Below are positions 7,666 through 15,489 of a stretch of 64,000 bases of DNA, in pieces (within the stretch, counting starts at the first letter, position 1; each line of letters starts with the position of its first letter). The stretch comes from Geothrix sp. (lineage in GTDB: Bacteria > Acidobacteriota > Holophagae > Holophagales > Holophagaceae): the NCBI GenBank assembly GCA_030681515.1, contig JAUXSE010000020.1, forward strand, positions 1 through 64,000, in the 5' to 3' direction. Below the pieces are notes generated by a model. The model ran no database searches. It saw nothing but the letters and a program-made list of their open reading frames with translations, and was not told where the DNA came from. The translations under genes and the position numbers were made by a program.

Positions 7666-8655
7666 ATGGCCGGTGCTCTGAAGCTCCATGCCGATCAACC
7701 CCTGCGGGTGGTCGCCCTGGGGGGCGGGACCGGCCTGGCCGCCCTCCTGCGGGCGCTGAAGCGCGAGGCGGGGCGAGGCCGCGACCCCTGGAAGCTCACC
7801 GGCATCGTCACCGTGTCCGACAATGGGGGTTCCTCGGGCCGGTTGCGGGATGAACTGGGCGGCATCCCTCCGGGGGATCTGCGCAACTGCCTGTCGGCCC
7901 TGACGCTGGAGGACTCCGCCCTGTCGGACCTGCTGAACTACCGGTTCCAGGGCGAGGGCAGCCTCTCGGGGCACTCGCTCGGCAATCTCATGCTGTGGGC
8001 CCTGGCGGACCTCACGGGCGATTGGGTGCGGGCCATCCGTCAGCTGTCGGGCGTCCTGGTCACCCTGGGGCGCCTGTTCCCCTCCACGGTGGTGCCCGTC
8101 ACCCTCTGCGCCGAGGACATGGCCGGAACCCGCTACATCGGTGAGACCGCCGTGGGATCCTGCCGCCCACCCCTTGCCCGCCTCTGGCTGGAGCCCCGGG
8201 AGGCCGAACCTCTGCCTGAGGCCGTCCTGGCCCTGCTCCGGTCCGATCTGGTGATCCTGTCCCCGGGCAGCCTCTATACCTCCACCATCTCGAACCTGCT
8301 GCTCCTGGAACTCCAGGAGGCCGTGGAGTTCTCCCGGGCCCCGATCATCTACGTGGCGAATCTCATGACCGAACCGGGGGAGACCGCCGGACTGGATCTG
8401 GAGACCCATGTGGCAGCCATCTCCGCCTTCGGCCGGACGAGGATCTCGGCCATCATCGCCAATGCCACCCCCCTCCAGGCAGACATGCTGGCGAGGTACC
8501 ACGAGGAGGGTGGCGAACCGCTCCTCACCGGGTCGGACCGCATCATGGGCATCCCGGTCTACCGGTTCCCCCTTCTGGATCCCGAGGCCCCCATGGCCCG
8601 TCATCACCCGGATCTGTTGAACCATGCCATCCGGGAAGTCCTGCCCCGGCTCTAG
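7666..8655 (+). CDS. yvcK: Gluconeogenesis factor YvcK family (CofD-like)
   Basis: 329-residue protein of the YvcK/CofD-like family. Visible motifs are VVALGGGTGLAALL (residues about 15-28), VTVSDNGGSSGRLRDELG (about 46-63), PPGDLRNCLSAL, and GSLYTSTISNLLL near the C-terminal third. Bacillus YvcK binds UDP-sugars and is needed for growth on gluconeogenic carbon sources and for cell-wall homeostasis. Length is normal. Unlike many Gram-positive relatives it is not next to rapZ or whiA here, so only the family-level role can be claimed. Confidence 0.93.
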   Translation: MAGALKLHADQPLRVVALGGGTGLAALLRALKREAGRGRDPWKLTGIVTVSDNGGSSGRLRDELGGIPPGDLRNCLSALTLEDSALSDLLNYRFQGEGSLSGHSLGNLMLWALADLTGDWVRAIRQLSGVLVTLGRLFPSTVVPVTLCAEDMAGTRYIGETAVGSCRPPLARLWLEPREAEPLPEAVLALLRSDLVILSPGSLYTSTISNLLLLELQEAVEFSRAPIIYVANLMTEPGETAGLDLETHVAAISAFGRTRISAIIANATPLQADMLARYHEEGGEPLLTGSDRIMGIPVYRFPLLDPEAPMARHHPDLLNHAIREVLPRL

Positions 8656-8724
8656 GACTCCCAGGGGGATCCCCTATCGGATCCCTCCCGGCTGCCGATA
8701 CCTAAATCAGGGCGTACTCCTTGG

Positions 8725-8754
8725 TTGTAAATTTCTCGATATTTTGTCTATATA
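8725..8754 (+). promoter_or_regulatory. Predicted promoter for DUF4388 gene
   Basis: TTGTAA (8725-8730) and TATATA (8749-8754) are separated by 18 bases in an AT-rich pocket of otherwise GC-rich DNA. They lie about 40 bases before the TTG start at 8795. Confidence 0.5.
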
Positions 8755-8794
8755 ACAAGGATCGGGGTAGGCTTGTCCTGGTGGGAGGCGGCAT

Positions 8795-9919
8795 TTGGCG
8801 CTGAACGGCGATCTGGCGACCATGGGCCTGGAGGATATCTTCCAGTGGCTTGCCGTGGGCAAGAAGACCGGCGTTCTCGAACTGAAGGGGCCGCTGCACA
8901 CCAAGCGGGTCGCTTTCCATGAGGGCCGCATCACCAGCATCTGGTCCTCCGACCCCCGGGAGTACCTCGGCCAGTACCTGCTCGCCTTCAACCGGATCAG
9001 CGAGGAACAGCTCCGCGACGCGCTCGCCACCCAGGAGGACGAACAGCAGCTCCTGGGGCGGATTCTCATCAACCGCCAGCTCGTCACCGAAGCCGAGATC
9101 CGGCGCATCGTTCAGCTGAAGGTCGAAGAGAGCATCTTCGACACCTTCCTCTGGCATGTGGGCAGCTTCGAGTTCCACGACGGCGCGGCCTCCCACCAGA
9201 AGTCCATGCTGCTCAGCCTGGATGTCACCGGCATCGTGATGGAAGGCGCCCGGCGCCTTGATGACTGGAAGCGGATCCGGAAGGTCATCAAGGGTGGTGA
9301 CGCCGTGCTTACGCCCATCTCGGAAGCCATCGCCGAGCGCCTTCCCCTCGCTCCCGAAGACGCGGATATCCTGGCGCGCCTCGACGGCAACAAGCGCGTG
9401 GACCAGCTCGTGCTCGAAATGCGGATGCCGGAGTACAAGATCAACAAGCTGCTCTTCGACCTCCACGAAAAGGGCCTCGTCCGCATCGCGGACTCCGGCG
9501 GAAACCTGGGCGAGAATCCCAGCCTGCAGCTTCAGCGCGCGCGGGCCCTGGTCGAGAAGCAGAAGCTCCAGGAGGCCCAGGAGGAGCTCCGGCGGATCCT
9601 CAAGGACCAGCCCAGGCACCTCGACGCCAACAAGATGATGGCGGTCGTCCAGGATCTGCTGGAGGTGAAGAAGCTGGACCTGGACCTCATCCCCGAACTC
9701 GCCGTGAGCCTGGACGAACTGATGACCACCAACCTCTGCCCCAACGAGGCCTTCCTCGCCAGCCGCGTGAACGGCCTCTGGTCCATCCGGGACATCTTCT
9801 CCATCGCGCCCTTCGAATCCGCCGAGTGCCTCGCCATCTTCTCCAAGCTCCTCAAGCGTGGGATTCTCAAGACCACCCAACCCGCCCAGGGAGGCGATCA
9901 GCCCGGAGCCACGCGCTGA
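8795..9919 (+). CDS. DUF4388 (PATAN-type) domain protein
   Basis: 374-residue cytoplasmic protein. The N-terminal about 100 residues (LNGDLATMGLEDIFQWLAVGKKTGVLEL ... KRVAFHEGRITSIWSSDPREYLGQYLL) match DUF4388/PATAN, a domain common in gliding and developmental regulators of delta-proteobacteria and Acidobacteria. A second, related region (residues about 85-145) and a helical C-terminus with a coiled-coil-like section (ARALVEKQKLQEAQEELRRIL) follow. The start is a TTG (8795) behind a strong GGGAGG Shine-Dalgarno; the next in-frame ATG would remove the conserved LNGDL start. The role is probably signalling or scaffolding. The gene is followed after 27 bases by a secreted coiled-coil protein. 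Confidence 0.8.
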   Translation: MALNGDLATMGLEDIFQWLAVGKKTGVLELKGPLHTKRVAFHEGRITSIWSSDPREYLGQYLLAFNRISEEQLRDALATQEDEQQLLGRILINRQLVTEAEIRRIVQLKVEESIFDTFLWHVGSFEFHDGAASHQKSMLLSLDVTGIVMEGARRLDDWKRIRKVIKGGDAVLTPISEAIAERLPLAPEDADILARLDGNKRVDQLVLEMRMPEYKINKLLFDLHEKGLVRIADSGGNLGENPSLQLQRARALVEKQKLQEAQEELRRILKDQPRHLDANKMMAVVQDLLEVKKLDLDLIPELAVSLDELMTTNLCPNEAFLASRVNGLWSIRDIFSIAPFESAECLAIFSKLLKRGILKTTQPAQGGDQPGATR

Positions 9920-9946
9920 GACACCTCCTGTATCCGGAGATCCTTC

Positions 9947-10654
9947 ATGCGCCTTGCCCTTTCCCTGCTGCTCATCGCCCTGCCCCTCGCGGCGGCGAAG
10001 AAACCCACGGCCGCCCAGCTGGCCTCCCAGGTGAAGCAGCTCACCGAAGAACGCGATGACCTGAAGCAGCGCCTGGCGGCCATGGAGGATCTTCAGCAGG
10101 AGCTCGCCGGGGCCAAGAAGGCCAGGGATCTCGCGCGGTCCGAGGGCGAGGCGGCCCGCAAAGCCACCGAGCTGCTGCGAGCCACCCTCAAGGAGAATCA
10201 GGGCGGCGGTGACGCCATCCTGAAAGATCTCCGGGATGCCAGGCAGACGGCCTCCGAGGCCAAGGCCGAGGCCGCGCGGCTGAAGGCCGAGAACGAGGAA
10301 CTCCAGCACAAGGCCAGCGCCATTCCCGGCGAAGGTGATCTCGTGCCGCTGGGTGAGGACATCCAGCCCGCGAGGCCCATCAACCTCAATCGCGCGACCC
10401 CCCGGCTCAAGTCCTCCGGATTCCTGGCCACCCGTCCCAAGGGCGTGGTGGTGGTCAACGTGCTGATCAGCGGAAAGGGTGATGTGCTCGCCGCCCGGCT
10501 CGTCCAGGGCCTTCCCGGCGATTCCCCCGAAGCCCGGGAAGCCGGGGAGGCCTGCGTGGAGGCGGCGAAAACCCTCGTGTTCGATCCCGCCGCCTCCAAG
10601 GACGGGAAGACCCGCTTCAAGGTGTGGCAGGGCGTCGGGTTCTATCTGGATTGA
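9947..10654 (+). CDS. Secreted coiled-coil protein with TonB C-terminal-like domain
   Basis: 235-residue protein with a clear signal peptide (MRLALSLLLIALPLAAA, cleavage near residue 17). A long coiled coil follows (about 25-125, heptads rich in Glu/Lys/Ala/Leu). The C-terminal domain (about 150-235) is of TonB-C/energy-transducer type: GVVVVNVLISGKGDVLAARLV, then AKTLVFDPAASKDGKTRF and WQGVGFYLD. There is no transmembrane anchor and no partner ExbB/ExbD nearby, so a TonB energy-coupling role is not supported. It may be a periplasmic structural or adaptor protein. Its last 13 bases overlap the convergent truA gene. Confidence 0.7.
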   Translation: MRLALSLLLIALPLAAAKKPTAAQLASQVKQLTEERDDLKQRLAAMEDLQQELAGAKKARDLARSEGEAARKATELLRATLKENQGGGDAILKDLRDARQTASEAKAEAARLKAENEELQHKASAIPGEGDLVPLGEDIQPARPINLNRATPRLKSSGFLATRPKGVVVVNVLISGKGDVLAARLVQGLPGDSPEAREAGEACVEAAKTLVFDPAASKDGKTRFKVWQGVGFYLD

Positions 10655-11448
10655 TCCATCCGCTCGCCGAAGGGGCTGGGCTCGCCCAGGCCCCACCGGG
10701 CCTCGTACCAGACTTTCTCCAGACACAGGCCCTGCGGCGGCGCGGTGAGGCCAGCATAGACCCGGTTCTTCGCCCTCAGAACTTCCGCGAGGGAATCCGC
10801 CCCCCGCCGCCCACGGCCCACCTCCACCAGGGTCCCGGTCATGATGCGCACCTGGTGCATGAGGAAGCTGCTGCCTTCGAAGACCAGTTCCGCGCCGCCC
10901 TCCACCGGCGCGATGCGGATGCCGTGCAGCGTGCGCACGGGGGTCTTCGCCCCACACTCGGCGCAACGGAAACTCGAGAAGTCGTGGGTTCCCAGCAGAG
11001 GGGGAACCGCGGAGGCCATGGCCGCCAGATCGAGGGGCGCCGCCTGATGGATATGCCACCGGAAGGCCGCCTGCAGCGGATCCTCCGCGGGACCGAGGCC
11101 CAGGCGGTAGACGTACCGCTTGGCCACCGCGTGGTGGCGCGGGAAGAAACCCTCCGGCGCGGGCTGGGCCGCCAGGACGCGGATGTCCTTCGGCAGATGC
11201 GCGTTCAAGGCCGTCAGCAGGCGATAGGGCTCCCAGGCGCGGGCCGCGTGGATCAGCACCCCCTGAGCCCTCGCGTGGACGCCCGAGTCCGTGCGCCCGG
11301 CGCCCTGGGGCATCGGCGCCCCGGGGTCGAAGCCCCGGAGAGCCCTCCAGAGATCCCCCTGGCCGCTCCGCAGGGAGCTCTGGATCTGCCAGCCGTGGAA
11401 TCCGGCCCCCGCGTAGGCCACTGTCAGGAAGTAGGGATAGGACATCAC
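10642..11448 (-). CDS. truA: tRNA pseudouridine(38-40) synthase
   Basis: 268-residue enzyme that converts uridines 38-40 in the tRNA anticodon arm to pseudouridine. The catalytic Asp (residue 54) is in GAGRTDSGVHARAQ. Other family motifs are YAGAGFHGWQ (about 12-21), KRYVYRL and FLMHQVRIMTGTLVEVGRGR (about 194-213). Two ATG codons stand in tandem at 11448 and 11445; either could be used. The gene converges on, and overlaps by 13 bases, the coiled-coil gene ending at 10654. Confidence 0.95.
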   Translation of the reverse strand: MMSYPYFLTVAYAGAGFHGWQIQSSLRSGQGDLWRALRGFDPGAPMPQGAGRTDSGVHARAQGVLIHAARAWEPYRLLTALNAHLPKDIRVLAAQPAPEGFFPRHHAVAKRYVYRLGLGPAEDPLQAAFRWHIHQAAPLDLAAMASAVPPLLGTHDFSSFRCAECGAKTPVRTLHGIRIAPVEGGAELVFEGSSFLMHQVRIMTGTLVEVGRGRRGADSLAEVLRAKNRVYAGLTAPPQGLCLEKVWYEARWGLGEPSPFGERMDQSR

Positions 11449-11796
11449 CCCATGATAGGCCTGGATGGGGCTTCAGCGGTCCCCTGCGTGTCCAGTGGCC
11501 CGTTCTACGGGGATCTGCGAGATACATGGGACTTACACACGAGCATTTCCGGCCCCTTCGATGTTCCATGGATCTCCAGATCCCCCAGGAGTGCCGATCT
11601 CCGATTTTTTCAGAAAGAAAATCCTTGACCATGCTGTGTCTGCGGCGTAGCTTCTTGGCAGTTTAGGAAATACAGGATTCATCGGCCTTTCCGGGCCCTT
11701 GATATTCGAAAACCCAATAGGCACGGTCGTCTCCCATCGGAGCCGATTTCGTTTTCTTCAACCCGGGGACACAGCTCCCCAATTTCGGAGGTTCTC
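11449..11796. other. Intergenic region upstream of HU gene
   Basis: 348 bases between the divergent truA and HU genes, more AT-rich than the flanks. It holds the HU promoter (separate entry) and A/T runs (GATTTTTTCAGAAAGAAAATC near 11602). I see no gene in it. Confidence 0.55.
11625..11653 (+). promoter_or_regulatory. Predicted promoter for HU gene
   Basis: TTGACC (11625-11630), a 17-base spacer and TAGCTT (11648-11653) form a reasonable sigma-70 promoter. The implied leader is about 135 bases and ends in a GGAGG Shine-Dalgarno just before the HU ATG. Confidence 0.5.
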
Positions 11797-12093
11797 ATGA
11801 ACAAGGCTGAACTGGTCAGCGCCGTCGCCGACAAGGCCGGCATCACCAAGGCGCAGGCCGCTGCCGCCCTGGATCAGGTTCTCGGTGGCGTCGCCAGCGC
11901 CCTGCGCGCGGGCGACAAGGTCACCCTCGTGGGCTTCGGCACCTTCTCCGTCGCCAACCGCGGCGCCCGCACCGGTCGCAACCCCCGCGACAACAAGCCC
12001 ATCAAGATCGCTGCCAAGAAGGTTGCCAAGTTCAAGCCCGGCAAGAAGCTCGCTGACGAAGTCAACGGCAAGGGCGGCAAGAAGCGCAAGTAG
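11797..12093 (+). CDS. hup: HU family nucleoid-associated protein
   Basis: 98-residue histone-like DNA-bending protein. It begins MNKAELVSAVADKAGITK, has the GFGTFSVANRGARTGRNP beta-arm signature (residues about 47-64) and ends in a Lys/Gly-rich tail (GKGGKKRK) a few residues longer than usual. HU dimers compact and bend DNA without strict sequence preference. The strong leader, Shine-Dalgarno and own terminator fit a highly expressed single-gene unit. Confidence 0.96.
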   Translation: MNKAELVSAVADKAGITKAQAAAALDQVLGGVASALRAGDKVTLVGFGTFSVANRGARTGRNPRDNKPIKIAAKKVAKFKPGKKLADEVNGKGGKKRK

Positions 12094-12133
12094 GATCTAA
12101 CCATCCGGCGATCTGCCGGATTCCAGGATCGGC

Positions 12134-12165
12134 GGGGCCTGTTTCGACAGGCCCCGTTTCATTTC
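12134..12165 (+). terminator. Rho-independent terminator after HU gene
   Basis: GGGGCCTG (12134-12141) pairs perfectly with CAGGCCCC (12148-12155) around a 6-base loop, followed by a T-rich tail GTTTCATTTC. Confidence 0.75.
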
Positions 12166-12356
12166 AGCACTGTTTTTTTGATGATTAGCCTCTGATGGCG
12201 CATTGAACCCGCAGCATTGGGCTATCAGCGTGGCTGCGCCTGGACCGACCCGGAAAATCGCCGTTCCATTGAGCAATGGCCGGACGCCGGACGCGCCTGC
12301 CGCAATTCAGGCCGCTGCGAGGACCGTCCGATGAAGGGTCATCCGGCGAGGTTCCC

Positions 12357-13004
12357 ATGTCCGAAGAAGCGGTTGGCCCCAAGAAGAGCCCCATGAAGCT
12401 GATCATCATCATCGTGGCCGCCCTGGCGGTGCTCGGTGGCGGTGGGTTCGGGGCCATGCTGTTCATGAAGAAGCGGGCGGCCGCCAAGGCGGCGATGGCC
12501 GAGCAGGCCAAGGCCCAGGAAACCCAGGGCCAGGAGACGCCCACCGGGGACACCTCATCCCACGGGGACGATGACTCCGAGGGCTGTGGTGACGCCGGCG
12601 ATCCGAAGGAGGGTGGCGGACACGGCGGCGCGGAGGCCTCGCCGGTGATGGTGCTGACCCGCACCGTGAACCTGACCGGTCCCCGGCGGAACGCATTCCT
12701 GCGCTGCGAGCTGAACATCCTGTTCTGCGACACCGAGCTGGGCAAGCTCGTGGCCGGCGACAAACCCTCCCCCGAAAAGAGCCTCATCCAGTCCATCGTG
12801 CTGGCCTCCCTGTCGGGCAAGAGCGTGGAGGAGGCCTCCGATGCCGAGTCCCGCGAATCGCTGCAGAAGGAGATCAAGGACAAGCTGAACGAGGAGTTCA
12901 AGCCGCATCCGCCCAGGGCCGGGGAGAAGGCGGATCCCAAGCACAAGAAACCGAAGCGGCCCATCAAGAACGTGCTGATCGTGGATTGGGCGATCCAGCA
13001 GTGA
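12357..13004 (+). CDS. fliL: Flagellar basal-body-associated protein FliL
   Basis: 215-residue inner-membrane protein. A short cytoplasmic N-terminus precedes one transmembrane helix (KLIIIIVAALAVLGGGG, about 13-32), an Ala/Lys then Gly/His/Asp-rich linker (about 33-95) and a C-terminal domain (NLTGPRRNAFLRCELNILFC ... NVLIVDWAIQQ) with the FliL pattern. FliL surrounds stator units and modulates flagellar motor torque. The ATG at 12357 was chosen because it begins the FliL-like cytoplasmic tail; upstream in-frame codons add an unrelated Arg-rich segment. fliN follows after 67 bases. No other flagellar genes are in the window. Confidence 0.8.
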   Translation: MSEEAVGPKKSPMKLIIIIVAALAVLGGGGFGAMLFMKKRAAAKAAMAEQAKAQETQGQETPTGDTSSHGDDDSEGCGDAGDPKEGGGHGGAEASPVMVLTRTVNLTGPRRNAFLRCELNILFCDTELGKLVAGDKPSPEKSLIQSIVLASLSGKSVEEASDAESRESLQKEIKDKLNEEFKPHPPRAGEKADPKHKKPKRPIKNVLIVDWAIQQ

Positions 13005-13071
13005 CCTCTGGCACAGCCGTTGCGGTGGTCCGGGTGTGGGTCCATGCTTTGACAGGACTGGCGGGAGAGAC

Positions 13072-13377
13072 ATGATCAAGCGGGGGGATCGGATTGACGG
13101 CGATCGCGTGCTCAGCTTCGAGCAGGTGGTGGCCGAGGTCATGCCCTTCATTGATACGCCGCTCAGGCTGGAGATCCAGCTGGGACGGGCCCGCCTGACC
13201 ATCCGCGAGCTGCTGGACCTCGAACCCGGCTCCCTGGTGGAGCTCAAGAAGAGCGCGGGCGAGCCCATGGATGTGCTCTGCAAGGAGCGCGTGCTCCTCC
13301 GCGGCGAGGTGACGGTGCTGGAAGACAGCCTCGGGCTGCGGGTCACCGAGATCGTGGACTCCAGTCGGAAGGTGTAG
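13072..13377 (+). CDS. fliN: Flagellar motor switch protein FliN (SpoA domain)
   Basis: 101-residue protein made almost entirely of one SpoA/surface-presentation domain: DTPLRLEIQLGRARLTIRELLDLEPGSLVELKK (residues about 25-57) and VLLRGEVTVLEDSLGLRVTEIV (about 72-93). FliN forms the C-ring lower part and binds CheY-type signals. The ATG at 13072 sits 5 bases after GGGAGAG; the GTG 12 codons upstream has no ribosome site. Its position after fliL supports a flagellar role rather than a type III secretion homologue. Confidence 0.88.
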   Translation: MIKRGDRIDGDRVLSFEQVVAEVMPFIDTPLRLEIQLGRARLTIRELLDLEPGSLVELKKSAGEPMDVLCKERVLLRGEVTVLEDSLGLRVTEIVDSSRKV

Positions 13378-13420
13378 ATCGAGCTGTAGCGGCCATCCTG
13401 TGTCATCCTGGGACTTCGCC

Positions 13421-14254
13421 ATGGATGCCCACCGCCCCAGCACCCCGCCGGTCGCCCTTTGTCTGGGCGGGATGGATCCGTCCGGCGGGGCGGGTCTGCT
13501 CCGGGACGCCATCACCCTGGCGGAGCTCGGCTGCCAGCCCATGGCGGTGAGCCTGGCGGAGACCCTTCAGAATGGCCTGGGGTGCAGCCGCATCGAGCCT
13601 CCCACCCTGGACCCGGTCCAGCGCCTCGAATCCCTCGCCCCGCACCTGGCGGGCCGCTGGGGGCTCAAGCTCAGCCTCTGCGCCCTCGAAGCCACGGACT
13701 TCCGCCGGCTCTGCGCCACCCTGCAGCACCTGGCGCCGCCCCTCCGCATCTGGGACCCCATCCTCGCGCCCAGCGCGGGCGTGGGCCTGCATGACGGCGC
13801 CGGCCTCCGCCGCATGGCCGCGGATCTCCTGCCCATGGGCGGCTGGGTGGTGTGCCCCAACCGCGGAGAGGCCGCCGCCTTCGCGGGCCTGCCCCCCCAG
13901 GCCATCCGCGACGCCCCGATCGCCGCCCTCGCCACCCCATGGCTGGAAGCCGGAGCCGGAGCCGTCTGGCTCAAGGGCGGCCACGGGGAGGGGGACCCGG
14001 TGCAGGATCTCTGGATCACCCGGGAAGGCGTCCAGCCCCTGGACCCCGCCCCACGACTGACCGGTGAGCGCCGGGGTACCGGCTGCCTCCTGTCGGCCAC
14101 CTGGCTGGGCCTGGGGCTTCAGGGAATGCCGGCGGTGGAGGCCGCCCGCCACGCGGCCCGCCGCCTCCGCGACCGCTGGGATCGGGCCTTCGCACCGGGA
14201 GAGGTGGGCCGGATGATGTTCGGACCCGCTTCCCGCCCTGGGGAGGTCCCGTGA
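13421..14254 (+). CDS. thiD: Hydroxymethylpyrimidine/phosphomethylpyrimidine kinase-like protein (ThiD family)
   Basis: 277-residue ribokinase-fold kinase. The N-terminal CLGGMDPSGGAGLLRD (residues about 10-25) is the ThiD substrate/phosphate signature, and GERRGTGCLLSATWL (about 218-232) carries the GTGC anion hole and catalytic region. ThiD phosphorylates HMP and HMP-P in thiamine synthesis. The middle of the protein is divergent (proline/alanine rich), so substrate specificity is not certain. Two starts are possible: GTG 13400 and ATG 13421; neither has a strong Shine-Dalgarno, and the ATG is closer to the domain. Its stop overlaps the next start (GTGA), coupling it to an unknown protein. 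No other thi genes are nearby. Confidence 0.75.
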   Translation: MDAHRPSTPPVALCLGGMDPSGGAGLLRDAITLAELGCQPMAVSLAETLQNGLGCSRIEPPTLDPVQRLESLAPHLAGRWGLKLSLCALEATDFRRLCATLQHLAPPLRIWDPILAPSAGVGLHDGAGLRRMAADLLPMGGWVVCPNRGEAAAFAGLPPQAIRDAPIAALATPWLEAGAGAVWLKGGHGEGDPVQDLWITREGVQPLDPAPRLTGERRGTGCLLSATWLGLGLQGMPAVEAARHAARRLRDRWDRAFAPGEVGRMMFGPASRPGEVP

Positions 14255-15438
14255 CCGGGACCGAAGGACGGGGATTCCTGCTGCGCGCCGCTCCCGACGC
14301 CCCCTGGGCCGGCTGGGCGGGCTCCCGGTTCCTGGAAGAGGGGCTCGCCTCCGTCCATGCCGCGCCCGGCCGGGCCCTGGCCCGCCTGATGAACCTGGCC
14401 CACCTCCTCCCCGGCGGCTTCGGGCTCGTGTGGGACCATCCGCCCGCCTGGATGGAGGCCCTGCCCCCGGAATCCCGCCAGGGTTGGTGGGAGGCCATCT
14501 CCGCGATCCCCGGGCTGACCCTGCACCTCGGACCGGAGGCCGCCCCGCATCTGCCCGGGGGGGCCTTCCGGGGCTGGGTGCATGCCCCGGAGGCGCCCGA
14601 GGGGGCGGCCGGAGACCACTGGCGGCAGGGCGTGCTGGGTTGGGTGCCCCGGCCCGATGGTGCCTGGCGCCTGCCGGGCCACGGCACCACGAGCGCCGGG
14701 GATGAAGTGCCTCCCGGCTGGCTGTGGGGCGATGTGACGCTGCCCCTCGGGGCCCTCCCCGCCCTGGCTTCCGGCGAAGCCCTGGTGGCCGCCATGTCCG
14801 AGTCCCAGGGCGCCTCCGAGCGCGGCCTGGCCCAGCGCCTCGCCGCGGGCGCCTGGGTGGATCTGCCCTTTTCCCGGCGGGCCGTGGGATGGCGGCTGTC
14901 GCTTGTGGGCGGCGTGGAATTCCAGCGGGCCGGCGGCACCTGGCCCGCGGCCTTCGGGCAGTTGCGGGCCCTCAAGGCCCTGCTCCAGGAGCGCCTGCGC
15001 ACGCCCATCCACCTGGGGGCCTGCGACGATCCCCGGATCGGGGCCCTCCTGGGCCGCCAGGCCCTTCGCGAAGGTCTCCCCTGGCGCGCCAGCCTGCCCC
15101 TCCCGCCCGCGCCCGGCGCCTTCACACCAGGACTCGTCGCGGATCCCCGGGATCCCGCCCCGCTGGAAGCCCGGTCCGTGCAGCCCGGGGCCTGGTCCGG
15201 CACCCTGGATCATCCCCCCGTCGCCCTGCTGCGGGTGCCTGCCGTACCGCCGGAAGCGGGGGTCCAGGCCCTGCTGGCCCAGATCCAGCCACCGGCCGCC
15301 CTGCGCTGGATTCCGCCGGACCTGCCTCCGCCCGGCCCCTTCGACCCGGATCGCCCCTGGGCGCCGGCGGCGGTCTTCCCCTTCCCGGCGGACCCCGGCA
15401 GCGGCGTCCAGCGCGGATTGTTCGAGGGGTTCGAGTAG
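14251..15438 (+). CDS. Hypothetical protein coupled to ThiD-like kinase
   Basis: 395-residue protein starting at GTG 14251, four bases after GGGAGG, and overlapping the ThiD-like gene by four bases. No signal peptide, transmembrane helix or recognisable motif is visible. It is rich in Ala, Pro, Gly and Trp, with repeated W-containing patches (GWWEAISAIPGLTLHLG, GWLWGDVTLPLGAL). The segment RRAVGWRLSLVGGVEFQRAGG is followed by QLRALKALLQERLRTPIHLGACDDP, which looks like an ordered alpha/beta domain. I cannot assign a family. Tight coupling suggests that it acts with the kinase or is a lineage-specific enzyme of the same pathway. Confidence 0.7.
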   Translation: MTGTEGRGFLLRAAPDAPWAGWAGSRFLEEGLASVHAAPGRALARLMNLAHLLPGGFGLVWDHPPAWMEALPPESRQGWWEAISAIPGLTLHLGPEAAPHLPGGAFRGWVHAPEAPEGAAGDHWRQGVLGWVPRPDGAWRLPGHGTTSAGDEVPPGWLWGDVTLPLGALPALASGEALVAAMSESQGASERGLAQRLAAGAWVDLPFSRRAVGWRLSLVGGVEFQRAGGTWPAAFGQLRALKALLQERLRTPIHLGACDDPRIGALLGRQALREGLPWRASLPLPPAPGAFTPGLVADPRDPAPLEARSVQPGAWSGTLDHPPVALLRVPAVPPEAGVQALLAQIQPPAALRWIPPDLPPPGPFDPDRPWAPAAVFPFPADPGSGVQRGLFEGFE

Positions 15439-15489
15439 GAAAGCGGAAAAGCTCTCCACCCCGCTGGTACCGTGGAACCCGGAGCCCCC

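Noticed and set aside
9947-10654. A functional TonB energy transducer
   Set aside because: It has a cleavable signal peptide instead of an N-terminal membrane anchor and no ExbB/ExbD partner in the window.
12180-12356. Sigma-54 or sigma-28 promoter for fliL
   Set aside because: I looked for TGGC-N8-GC and TAAA-N15-GCCGATAA patterns and found none with correct spacing.
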